From: Candidatus Mailhella excrementigallinarum
Lineage (GTDB): Bacteria > Desulfobacterota > Desulfovibrionia > Desulfovibrionales > Desulfovibrionaceae
DNA: 64,000 bases
NCBI GenBank assembly: GCA_944324075.1
Contig: CALUUZ010000010.1
Coordinates: 54,995-118,994, forward strand
Direction of reading: 5' to 3'
Position numbers and translations under genes: made by a program
Part shown: piece by piece, positions 54,087 to 62,442 of the stretch
How positions within the stretch are numbered: position 1 is the first letter of the stretch
How the letters are laid out: every line of letters starts with the position of its first letter
The notes under the pieces: generated by a model
Databases searched by the model: none
What the model saw: only the letters and a program-made list of their open reading frames with translations
What the model was told of the DNA's origin: nothing

Positions 54087-55888
54087 GACAAACGCCTCGG
54101 GGGTCTGAGTTTCCATCCGCCCGGAGTCCAGGCAAGATGGGGATTCTGAAAGGGAATTCCTCCCTGCTCCATACGGGAGGACATCGCTGCGGGCCGTGGA
54201 ATTTTCCGATACTGGAGATCGGCTCCCGGCAGAACAACGGTCCGCAGCCCGAACTCACGGCGAGCCCGAAGGCAGAGATCAAGATCGGCAGGACAGCCCT
54301 CGCTCTCCCTGAACCCGCCAAGCTGTTCAAAGTGTTCCCGGCGACAGCACATGCCGGAAAGATAGGCCCCCGGCACGCTGTGCGCCATGTGCGCCCAGCC
54401 GAAATATCCCCCCGAACGCAGTTCCAGGCCCGCGCAGGAAGGACAGGCCCAGGCCCCGCCCTCGCCCGCCGCGCTTTCCGGGCCATATCCCACGGCATAC
54501 CCGGCTTGAGCGACAGCCCCCTCCGGCGTGATGCCCCGGCAGGCAGCCACCGCGACATCAGGACGCCACAAGGCCCCGACCAGTCGCTCAGCAATATCCG
54601 GCACCAGTGGAATATCGCCAGCCTGAAGAAAGAGCAGCGTCCCGCCGTGTGCGTGCCCGGCAGCGAGATTGGCGAGCGCAGGCATATCATTGCACGGTTC
54701 GTGGAACAGGCGGCAGCGAAAATCCGCCGCCAGCCGCTCCAGATGTCTTTCTGCCTCCCGTGCATATCCGGATGGCGTACAACCCCGGCAGCAAAGAATC
54801 GTTTCCCTCTTGGCATACGCCGCACGCTCCAGAGCGGCGCGCACCCGTCCCGCAAGATCCGGTACTTCCCCAAACTCCTGCAGATCGAGCAGGATACAGA
54901 GACTCAAAGCCGGAAGCGGCGCGGGAGGAAGAAAACGCAGCCCGGTATATACAGATTGCGGCCGGGTTTCAAATATGACTGAAATTCCCGAACGCTCGGC
55001 GTGATCCTTCCTCGCCCGCAGAGACGCCTCCCGCGCGTATGGCTTGACGCCCAGGTTCCCGGACGTACTTCCGGTATGTCTGCGCCAGTGGTACAGCACA
55101 CGGGGAATATGCCGCATGCGCCCGGCTCCTGCCGCTTCCAGCACCCGCAAAGCAAGATCATGATCCTGCGCCCCCTCGTACCCGATCCGAAAGCCGCCCA
55201 ACTGTCGCAGCGTTGATGCGCGATACATCCCGAAATGACTGATACAGTTGCAGCCCAGCAGCAAATCCGGATCGCATTCCGGCTTGAACAGTGGATTGTC
55301 ATGGAGAGTGGCTCCACTTTCTCCGTCCCGCCAGATCTGATCCTCATCAGAAAAAAACGCTTCAGCTTCAGGATGTTCCTGCACCGCGCGGGCCATTTCC
55401 GCCAGAGCTTCGGGGGCCAGGATATCATCATCGTCCAGCAGCGCGCACCATGCTCCTCTTGCAATGGCCAGCGCAGAATTGGACGCCGCACAGATATGCC
55501 CGTTCGCTTTGCGGAAGATGATGCGAAAACGATGATCCCGCCGGGCCGCCTCTTCCAGCATGGGCCGCACATGCGGCAGGGAAGAACAGTCATCCGCAAT
55601 ACAGCACTCCCATCCGTTCCATGTCTGGTTTGCCAGCGACTCCAGCGCTTCGCGGAGATGAGTCTCCGCCGGGTTGTAAACCGGCATGAGTACGGAGATG
55701 AGCGGTTCGTCGCCGTCGGAAAGGGGCGGAGCAGTCCGAAAACGATTCGCCTCCTCCAGTTCTCTCCATGCATCATAAGCAGGCCCGGACAGCGGGGGAC
55801 GATCAAAATCCCCCCGGCGGAAACGCTCTCGCAGGAAGTCGGAGCCTGTGTTGCGCCCTTCTTCGGGCACCATTTCCCTATCCCGCAT
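54083..55888 (-). CDS. Glycosyltransferase, GT2-type (two-domain)
   Basis: A 601-residue protein. Its first half is a clear GT-A family 2 domain: LISVLMPVYNPAETHLREAL (from about residue 64), ADDCSS, GAWCALLDDDDILAPEAL with the metal Asp cluster, DEDQIW, and a W-R-H end HWRRHTGSTSG. The second half looks like a second, decayed GT-A unit (LFLQAGDIPLVPDIAERLVG, FGGFRESEG-like) without the DxD motif. It probably makes a surface glycan. The start overlaps the upstream glycosyltransferase stop by 11 bases and the end overlaps the rodA start. Confidence 0.85.
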   Translation of the reverse strand: MRDREMVPEEGRNTGSDFLRERFRRGDFDRPPLSGPAYDAWRELEEANRFRTAPPLSDGDEPLISVLMPVYNPAETHLREALESLANQTWNGWECCIADDCSSLPHVRPMLEEAARRDHRFRIIFRKANGHICAASNSALAIARGAWCALLDDDDILAPEALAEMARAVQEHPEAEAFFSDEDQIWRDGESGATLHDNPLFKPECDPDLLLGCNCISHFGMYRASTLRQLGGFRIGYEGAQDHDLALRVLEAAGAGRMRHIPRVLYHWRRHTGSTSGNLGVKPYAREASLRARKDHAERSGISVIFETRPQSVYTGLRFLPPAPLPALSLCILLDLQEFGEVPDLAGRVRAALERAAYAKRETILCCRGCTPSGYAREAERHLERLAADFRCRLFHEPCNDMPALANLAAGHAHGGTLLFLQAGDIPLVPDIAERLVGALWRPDVAVAACRGITPEGAVAQAGYAVGYGPESAAGEGGAWACPSCAGLELRSGGYFGWAHMAHSVPGAYLSGMCCRREHFEQLGGFRESEGCPADLDLCLRARREFGLRTVVLPGADLQYRKIPRPAAMSSRMEQGGIPFQNPHLAWTPGGWKLRPPRRLS

Positions 55889-57050
55889 GGGAAAATCCCC
55901 ATTTGAGATAAAATGCCTCCACCGCTGCGGCGGCGCGCCCCCAGTTGAAGTGCTCACGGGCAAAAGCTCTGCCGTTCTCTCCGATACGGCGCGCCAGGGC
56001 GCGATCTTCCATCAGACGGCGTACCTGAGCGGCAATGTCAGCGGCGGAGGAATCATGAAGATACAGACAGTGCTCACCGTCACGCAGCAGTTTGCCTATA
56101 TTGGTGGGAGCTGTGACTACAGGCCTGCCGCTGGCCAGGAAAAAAGTCAGCTTGGAGGGAAAACGGCAGTCATCGAACGGCCCGGGCACACCAGGCTGCA
56201 CGAGAATATTCGCGGCCCCGACAATATGGGGAAGCTCTCTGGCCACAACGTGTCCAGCCTGAATGCACCAGCGGGAACGCGCTTCCAGAGCCTCCCGGCT
56301 CAGCAGGGCGTCACAGTCGAACCCACATCGTATCAGCCGAACCGGATGCCCCTGTTCCGCCAGCAGTGAAAGCGCACGGAAAAATTCATCCATGAACCGT
56401 GCATTCGCCACATGCACCGCGCCAGGGTATGCAAGTACAGTTTCATCATCACGCAGGCCAAGCTGATGTCGCACTTTCCAGTTGGGCTCTGCCGGAATGC
56501 GGAAAAAGGCATCTTCACAGGAAGGCCAGAAAACCAGCGAAGGCACACCGGATGGCACGAAGCGTGTCAGCGCCTTGATGATACAGGTGACGCCTGCGGC
56601 TCCCCTCAGAAATTCGCGGTAATACAGAGGGTGACTGAACGCGTCGTTGCAGGCGATTCTTCCGGCCTTCACTTCCTGTACCAGGCTGGCATAAGGCATA
56701 TGATGCAGGCTCTCCAGAATGTATTCCTCGTTGTCCTCCAGATGGACGAAATAAGGCCGGCCGGCCAGTTGTGCCAGGCTTCCCGCGAGTTTCCTGGGAA
56801 TTTCGCGCGGCGTCCATGCATGAAATACGGCGTCACGGAGCAAAGGGGAATCTCTCCGGAGCAGAGCAACAGCTTCCTCCACGGCAAGAAAGGAATAGCG
56901 CGGCGTGCCGAAATAGTCAGGTTCGTACTCCTCCACAGGCAGAATGACATAACAACGGTGTCCCCTGTCCTGGAGGGCATTGGCAAGAAAGTGGATGTGT
57001 ACGCCGGAACAACCGCCATACAGACTGTAATTGACAAAAACGATATTCAC
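55878..57050 (-). CDS. Glycosyltransferase, GT4-type
   Basis: A 390-residue GT-B enzyme. N-lobe with NIVFVNYSLYGGCSGVHIHF, C-lobe with a donor-site region ANILVQPGVPGPFDDCRFPS (E/D-x7-E-like) and LASGRPVVTAPTNIGKLLRD, and the terminal helix FAREHFNWGRAAAAVEAFYL. Donor and acceptor are unknown. GTG 57050 has GGGGGAAGC upstream. First gene of the overlapping group with the GT2 protein and rodA. Confidence 0.85.
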   Translation of the reverse strand: MNIVFVNYSLYGGCSGVHIHFLANALQDRGHRCYVILPVEEYEPDYFGTPRYSFLAVEEAVALLRRDSPLLRDAVFHAWTPREIPRKLAGSLAQLAGRPYFVHLEDNEEYILESLHHMPYASLVQEVKAGRIACNDAFSHPLYYREFLRGAAGVTCIIKALTRFVPSGVPSLVFWPSCEDAFFRIPAEPNWKVRHQLGLRDDETVLAYPGAVHVANARFMDEFFRALSLLAEQGHPVRLIRCGFDCDALLSREALEARSRWCIQAGHVVARELPHIVGAANILVQPGVPGPFDDCRFPSKLTFFLASGRPVVTAPTNIGKLLRDGEHCLYLHDSSAADIAAQVRRLMEDRALARRIGENGRAFAREHFNWGRAAAAVEAFYLKWGFSHAG

Positions 57051-57138
57051 GCTTCCCCCGCGCTCGCACACGACAAGTCATCCCGGAACAGACGGAACTC
57101 AAGTTTCTGCCTCCCATGATGAATGTCCCGCTTCCACC

Positions 57139-57356
57139 CAGAGCGTTTTGTGATTGAAAATCTCTAGCAGCCAGAACCAAATTTCTGACCGCAATCCGCC
57201 TCCGCCGGAACCCGGCGCCGCTGGCGGATTGCGGCAGTTCCGACGCCCCTGGCCGTGAGCGCGGAGCGCTTTGCGGACAGAAAGCGCAGAGAGGAGTCTC
57301 GCTCCGCCCGTCGCCCGGAACCTTTTCGGGAGCATTTCAAAAACGGAAAAGCTCTC
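57139..57356 (+). repeat. Dispersed repeat family A, copy A8
   Basis: Starts CAGAGCGTTTTGTGATTGAA, has TTTCTGACCGCAATCCGCC in the core position, an 11-bp inner inverted repeat (GCAATCCGCC ... GGCGGATTGC), the block AGGAGTCTCGCTCCGCC shared with A2 and A3, and ends GGGAGCATTTCAAAAACGG then AAAAGCTCTC. It fills most of the gap 57051-57371 and ends 16 bases from the proC stop. Confidence 0.72.
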
Positions 57357-57371
57357 AAGCGAGACCTTCAT

Positions 57372-58220
57372 CTATTTTCCGGACAGCTCCCGATCCCGGC
57401 GCATGGATTCAAGCACGCCATCCGTCACATGTCCGCGGACGGCCATGCGTTCCATATGATTGATCCCGTAGATGGTCGTGCCTCCGGGGGAACAAACCTG
57501 ACGCCGCAGTTCGTCGAACGGGATGTTATCCCTCAGGGCAAGGGATGCAGTGCCTTCAACAGTCGCCGCGACAAGCCTGCGGGCCTGTTCGGCCTTGAAC
57601 CCCATAGCCACGGCCGCATTTTCCATTCCTTCCATAAACAGACAGGCAAAGGCCGGGCCACAGCCGGCCACGGAGGAGAAGGCGGAAAACTTGCCGTCAG
57701 GCAACACCAGCACCAGCCCCATGACCCTGAACAGTTCCAGCAGCAGCTCTTTCTGGGTTTCACACAAGCTTTCATCGTCCAGGCAGAGAGCAAAGGCTCC
57801 TTTTCCTGCCCTGGCCGGCAGATTGGGCATGAGCCGCACAACAGGACACACGCCTCCGACATTCCGCTGCAGTTCCTTCACCGACACGGCGGCGGCAAGA
57901 GATACGACCAGCTTGTCGGCATTCAGACAGGGACGGATGCTCGCCAGCATCTCCTCCATCTGATGCGGCTTGACGGCGAGAATCACAATGCCGGCCTGCC
58001 GCACGAGGTCTTCCGGAGTTTCCGCCCACGCCACGCGTCCCGGAGCTTCCGCCGGACTCAGAGCGTCCACCTTCGCACGGGTATGATCATGGCCGACCAG
58101 GCGCAGAGATTCATGCGCGCACAGGCCGCGCATAACCGCTCCGCCCATATTGCCGCAGCCGATGCAGCCGACTGCGGGGAGGCTGACGCTTTTCCCTGCC
58201 TCCCGGGAAAACGCGCTCAT
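57372..58220 (-). CDS. proC: Pyrroline-5-carboxylate reductase
   Basis: A 282-residue NAD(P)H-dependent enzyme for the last step of proline synthesis. N-terminal Rossmann motif [17 protein letters not shown] (residues about 17-33), [23 protein letters not shown], and the C-terminal signature [18 protein letters not shown] all agree with ProC. The ATG overlaps the ndk stop (ATGA), so the two are coupled. Confidence 0.95.
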   Translation of the reverse strand: MSAFSREAGKSVSLPAVGCIGCGNMGGAVMRGLCAHESLRLVGHDHTRAKVDALSPAEAPGRVAWAETPEDLVRQAGIVILAVKPHQMEEMLASIRPCLNADKLVVSLAAAVSVKELQRNVGGVCPVVRLMPNLPARAGKGAFALCLDDESLCETQKELLLELFRVMGLVLVLPDGKFSAFSSVAGCGPAFACLFMEGMENAAVAMGFKAEQARRLVAATVEGTASLALRDNIPFDELRRQVCSPGGTTIYGINHMERMAVRGHVTDGVLESMRRDRELSGK

Positions 58221-58636
58221 CCCACAATCTCCAGCGCGTTGAAGAAATAGGCCATTTCATACGCCGCCGTTTCCGGCGCGTCCGAACCGTGGACGGAGTT
58301 GGCCTCCAGGCTTTCCGCGTATTTTTTGCGGATGGTTCCTTCCGCGGCGCTGGCGGGATTGGTTGCTCCCATAAGTTCACGGTAGCGCCGGACAGCATCT
58401 TCTCCTTCAAGGATGGAACAGACCACAGGGCCGGAAGTCATGTATCTCACCAGACTCGAAAAAAACGGCTTTTCCCTGTGTACTGCATAAAAACCTTCCG
58501 CCTGTTCGGGCGTCATTCTGATCATCTTCATGGCCTTGATCGTGAGGCCGTTCTCCTGAATCATGGCCAGAATTTCACCGGTCAGGTTGCGGGCCACGGC
58601 GTCAGGCTTGATAATGGAAAATGTACGTTCAATCAT
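58217..58636 (-). CDS. ndk: Nucleoside diphosphate kinase
   Basis: A 139-residue enzyme that balances NTP pools through a phosphohistidine. [16 protein letters not shown] at the N terminus, [20 protein letters not shown] in the middle and the active-site [26 protein letters not shown] lies 6 bases before ATG 58636; an in-frame ATG at 58642 abuts the ribosome site and is unlikely. Confidence 0.97.
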   Translation of the reverse strand: MIERTFSIIKPDAVARNLTGEILAMIQENGLTIKAMKMIRMTPEQAEGFYAVHREKPFFSSLVRYMTSGPVVCSILEGEDAVRRYRELMGATNPASAAEGTIRKKYAESLEANSVHGSDAPETAAYEMAYFFNALEIVG

Positions 58637-58678
58637 GCTCATCTCCTTGATGTTGCAGTAAAACAGCCGGAAAACAGG

Positions 58679-59770
58679 TCAGGGTTGCCCGACATCGGGA
58701 AAGTCTCCAACCTTCAGATCCGGCCGGGAATACCCTTTCCAGACCGCAAGAGCGGCCAGCGTCTCAGGATAGGGGTGACCTATGGCAACGGCCATTCCAT
58801 TCCTGCGTGCCAGAACAGCGGCTTTGTCCAGTTCGCGGAGTACAGCCTTCCTTTCCGCGATGTCATCAAGAAACACATCGCGGCGGAAAGCGCGAAATTC
58901 CTGCTTCTGCGCTTGTTCATAAAGGACGGAAGTATCCAGGGTCAAGCTGTCCAGAACCAGAAAGTCCGGAGCCTGCCGCCGCAATTCCCGGCAAAAGCGG
59001 GATACCGAGATTTCATCTGAGGTAAAGCAGGAGCCCATATGATTGTTGATGCCCACGGCATGGGGAACACGCGCCAGTGCCTGGCGCAGCCTTGATGCCA
59101 GGCCACTTTCCGGCATATCTACAGTCAGTCCGAACTTTCCCATTTTCTGGCGCGGATCGCAAGGCTGCATCGGCATGTGCACCAGAACCCGTCTTCCCGC
59201 TGCGTGTGCCAGCTCCGCCGATTTTCCGGCATGTGTGGCTCCTGGCCAGATCGCAAGGGTAACGGGATACGGCAATGCCAGCAAGCGACGGATATGAGCC
59301 ATATTCTCGCCCAGATCGTCAATGACGATCACCAGAAGGGGATCTTTATCCTTTTCTCGAAAACCATCTGTTTTATCAGATGGTTCCGGCATATTTGAAC
59401 CATCCGCCCCACTCTGTGCATCACCTCTTTCACTGAAAGGTGGCGGTGACGAAAACATTCCGCCGTACCTCACCCGATCTGCCAAATCCCGGGCGAGCCG
59501 GTCGGAAAGCATCTCCAGTTCCCGCGGCTCTCTACGTTCGGCCAGATGCCTCGGGCCTTCGTGCAGATACATGACGCCTTCAGGCATCCCTCCTCCGGCA
59601 GCAGTCTCCCCGGGAATATCGGAACGTCGAGGCGCCAGTGAAAAAACGAGTCCCAACGCGGCAACGGCCACAACCGATCCGGCCAGTGCGCGCAGAATAC
59701 GCAAGGAAAAAAAAGAGGACGGCTTCCTGCACGGCGCAAGCCGCGGGGCACCATCCTCCTTCAGCTTCAT
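58679..59770 (-). CDS. Divergent polysaccharide deacetylase family protein (YibQ-like)
   Basis: A 363-residue membrane-anchored protein: one hydrophobic helix (SLRILRALAGSVVAVAALGL, about residues 22-41), a low-complexity linker rich in Asp, Ser and Pro, then the deacetylase-like barrel with LVIVIDDLGENMAHIRRLLA, VLVHMPMQPCDPR, GINNHMGSCFTSD and VAIGHPYPETLAAL. It probably modifies or trims cell-wall glycans. It lies 19 bases after ctpA on the same strand, the order found in many proteobacteria next to envC. ATG 59770 has only a weak ribosome site. Confidence 0.85.
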   Translation of the reverse strand: MKLKEDGAPRLAPCRKPSSFFSLRILRALAGSVVAVAALGLVFSLAPRRSDIPGETAAGGGMPEGVMYLHEGPRHLAERREPRELEMLSDRLARDLADRVRYGGMFSSPPPFSERGDAQSGADGSNMPEPSDKTDGFREKDKDPLLVIVIDDLGENMAHIRRLLALPYPVTLAIWPGATHAGKSAELAHAAGRRVLVHMPMQPCDPRQKMGKFGLTVDMPESGLASRLRQALARVPHAVGINNHMGSCFTSDEISVSRFCRELRRQAPDFLVLDSLTLDTSVLYEQAQKQEFRAFRRDVFLDDIAERKAVLRELDKAAVLARRNGMAVAIGHPYPETLAALAVWKGYSRPDLKVGDFPDVGQP

Positions 59771-59789
59771 CACTGTTCCGGACCAGAAA

Positions 59790-61079
59790 TCAGCGCAGCT
59801 GCCGCAACGCAGGAAGCGTCTTGACGAACTGCAGAGCCATGCGCAGCTGGTTATCCCGTGCAAGCAGCTGCTCGTTTTCCTCTGCTGCCTTGTCATCGGC
59901 CTTTTTCCTGGACTTGCCGTTTTTTCCGGCCTGTTCCAGATGTCGGCTCAAGTCCTGCTCTCGCAGAGAAAGGTCACTCTTATCCTGCTCCCGGGGAGCC
60001 TCCCAGGCAAGCTCAAAGTCCGGAACAATGCCTTCGGCCTGAATGGATTTGCCCGAAGGCGTATAGTACAGGGCAACGGTCAGTTTAAGTCCTGTGCCAT
60101 CCGGCAGGGGGATAATGTTCTGCACCGATCCCTTGCCGAAAGTCCTTTCACCGAGGATAAGCGCCCGCTTCTGATCCCGCAGAGCTCCGGCCACAATTTC
60201 CGCTGCCGAAGCCGTCCCCGCGTTGACCAGCACAACCATGGGGACATCTACATCATCGGCCTGGGATTTCGCGGAGTAACTGCGCGAGTTGCCTTCCTCC
60301 CGTCCACGGATGGATACGATCACACCATCTTTCAGAAAAACATCGGACACACTGACGCTCTGATCCAGAAGGCCGCCCGGATTATTGCGCAAATCAAGCA
60401 CAATGCCCTTAATATCGTTCTTCTTCGCATCCCTGAGTGCATCCAGCAGTTCCTGAGTGGTGCGCCCGCTGAACCTGGTCAGACGTATCCAATGATAACC
60501 AGGTTCCAGCTCCCGCGCCTTGACGCTGACCACAGGAATGGCTTCACGCTTGATGCGCATGGTCACGGGACGCTGCTCGCCCTTGTGCAGAACCAGAAGC
60601 TCCACTTCCGTGCCGCGTTTGCCGCGCATTTTGCTTGAAGCCTCGGAAAGGCTCATCTCCATGGTATACTGTCCGTCCACGGCCACAATGATATCGCCGG
60701 AGCGCAGCCCGGCCCTGTAGCCGGGCGTGTCCTCAATGGGAGCCACCACCAGCACCTGTCCGTTTTCCATGGTGATTTCCACACCGACGCCGAAAAATTC
60801 CCCGTTGGTGCTTTCCTGCATTTCCTGAAATTCCTTGGTGGAAAGCAGCGTGGAGTGAGGATCCAGTCCCTGGAGCATGCCCTTGAGCGCTCCATCTATG
60901 AGTTCCTTCTGTTCGACATCCTTGACATAGTACTGCTCAACCATATCGAGCACCTGACTGAAACGCCGCAGCGCATCGTAGTCGGCGTCTGCGCTGCGTG
61001 CGCGCATCACTCCGCCCCCGGCAAGAAAAAAAACCATCGCAAGGGAGCATATGGACAAAAACCTCAACACCTTATGCAT
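59790..61079 (-). CDS. ctpA: Carboxyl-terminal processing protease, S41 family
   Basis: A 429-residue periplasmic protease. Signal peptide (FLSICSLAMVFFLAGGGVM), PDZ domain with GFFGVGVEITMENGQVLVV region and AGLRSGDIIVAVDG, then the catalytic core: IVLDLRNNPGGLLDQ, VNAGTASAAEIVAGAL with the nucleophile Ser, and GERTFGKGSVQ with the general-base Lys. A Lys-rich C-terminal tail follows. GGAGGGCGGT precedes ATG 61079. envC, its usual upstream neighbour, is not present; instead a membrane protein gene precedes it. Confidence 0.94.
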   Translation of the reverse strand: MHKVLRFLSICSLAMVFFLAGGGVMRARSADADYDALRRFSQVLDMVEQYYVKDVEQKELIDGALKGMLQGLDPHSTLLSTKEFQEMQESTNGEFFGVGVEITMENGQVLVVAPIEDTPGYRAGLRSGDIIVAVDGQYTMEMSLSEASSKMRGKRGTEVELLVLHKGEQRPVTMRIKREAIPVVSVKARELEPGYHWIRLTRFSGRTTQELLDALRDAKKNDIKGIVLDLRNNPGGLLDQSVSVSDVFLKDGVIVSIRGREEGNSRSYSAKSQADDVDVPMVVLVNAGTASAAEIVAGALRDQKRALILGERTFGKGSVQNIIPLPDGTGLKLTVALYYTPSGKSIQAEGIVPDFELAWEAPREQDKSDLSLREQDLSRHLEQAGKNGKSRKKADDKAAEENEQLLARDNQLRMALQFVKTLPALRQLR

Positions 61080-61241
61080 ACCGCCCTCCAGAACAGGCGA
61101 AAAATATTTCAACCGACAATATACTGCCACAGTTCACGACCCGGATATTCCGGGCTTCCGCCACGCGCTGCTCTCTTTGGGCAGAGAGCCTGACGTGACA
61201 CGGAGAAGTGCTGAATCTACGTCCGAACAGCGCAAAAGGCA

Positions 61242-61310
61242 ACGAGCGGGAAATCCTCCGGGTTGCGGATACACCGGCTGCGCAAGCCCGGTGTCCTGAA
61301 GCCTGCTCGT
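61242..61310. other. Structured intergenic sequence of unknown role
   Basis: Outer arms ACGAGC (61242-61247) and GCTCGT (61305-61310) enclose an inner hairpin ACACCGGCT ... AGCCCGGTGT (61271-61294). It lies directly behind the stop of the membrane protein gene and 163 bases before ctpA. No T-run, no recognised riboswitch or 4.5S/6S RNA motif. Confidence 0.4.
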
Positions 61311-61317
61311 GTGGGAG

Positions 61318-62283
61318 CTATCCCCAGATCCGGACCAGTATGGCAAACAGGCCGGTAAAAAACATGAATGGTGCCAGAAAAATGAGAGATTTTCTGCGCA
61401 GAGGTGACGCCGAGCGGCCTGGAAGATAGCAGCACAGCACGGCAAGAGGCAGTCCCAGCGGCAGCATGTTGTAGAGCAGGGTCATTATCTCGGGAGCCAG
61501 ATTTCCAAAGGGCAGAATCCCTGCCTTCCCTGCCGCGAAAGGAGGCGTCACCCATAACAGCACAGCAGCAAAAGGCAGCAGCAGAGCGCCGCTCCATGCG
61601 GCACGGCGGGCGCGGCCGCCCACGGCAAACGTATAGTAGTCGCGTCCGAAATCATCTGAGCCACGCCTGACAAGATGCCAGAGCAACGCGCTTGTCTGAG
61701 CGGCCGAGGGAGCAAGAAAACAGAAAAAACCTGCTGCCAGCGCAGGAAGCGTCCAATCCGCCCGGAAACGGAACACCCAGTCCCGGAACTGTCCGACAAG
61801 CCCCTTCAAGATGGAAAGAGCATCGGCTCCTGGCGGAACGCCCATGCCCCCGGGTGCCTGTTCACCGCGCAGCAGACACCAGAGCAGGATCAGAAACATC
61901 AGATATGAGAGCGCGGCGGCAGCCCCGGCCAGAAAGGTCCCGGCAATGGCGAAGGATCGCCTCCTTCCGAGAATGCGGGAACACAAGACAAAAAAAGCAG
62001 CCAGACATTCTCCTCCAGCGAACAACAGCCATACAGGGCGGCTCAGGGATGAGGCCACGGCATCCATCCGCCCGTGAAACCAGACATCCGCACCAACAGC
62101 AGCGGCCAGGAGCAGCATCATTATGACACACAGTCCTGATATCTGATCTGCACTTTTGTCAAACAGGGAACGCTTTCTGATCCGGGCAAGCCGCCGGTCG
62201 CGCAAAACGAGAAAGGGCAGAGCCGCGCAGGCCGCACACCAGAACAGCAGTACGGAAAGAGTGGGCAGAAACAGAATATTCAT
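61318..62283 (-). CDS. Polytopic membrane protein of unknown function
   Basis: Not recognised. 321 residues with about eight hydrophobic segments, starting NILFLPTLSVLLFWCAACAA. A loop between helices holds ARIRKRSLFDKSADQISGL, and the last segments read FLAPFMFFTGLFAILVRIW. GGAG lies 7 bases before ATG 62283. It may be co-transcribed with ctpA, 238 bases downstream, though a structured region intervenes. Confidence 0.65.
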   Translation of the reverse strand: MNILFLPTLSVLLFWCAACAALPFLVLRDRRLARIRKRSLFDKSADQISGLCVIMMLLLAAAVGADVWFHGRMDAVASSLSRPVWLLFAGGECLAAFFVLCSRILGRRRSFAIAGTFLAGAAAALSYLMFLILLWCLLRGEQAPGGMGVPPGADALSILKGLVGQFRDWVFRFRADWTLPALAAGFFCFLAPSAAQTSALLWHLVRRGSDDFGRDYYTFAVGGRARRAAWSGALLLPFAAVLLWVTPPFAAGKAGILPFGNLAPEIMTLLYNMLPLGLPLAVLCCYLPGRSASPLRRKSLIFLAPFMFFTGLFAILVRIWG

Positions 62284-62442
62284 GAAACGCTCCGCAGCAA
62301 AAAAGTAAGGAAAATCCCGCACCGGACGCTTGTTCCGGAAGGCCGACTTCCGTATCATGAGGGCGTCGGAACGCTCCGCGCAAACGCGGAACGGATCGTT
62401 AAGCGGTACGAAAAGTACTCAATGGCGTCAAGAGGAGAGAAA

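Noticed and set aside
61242..61310. 4.5S (SRP) or 6S RNA
   Set aside because: The conserved GGAAGGAAGCAG-type SRP loop is absent and the structure is too short for 6S RNA.
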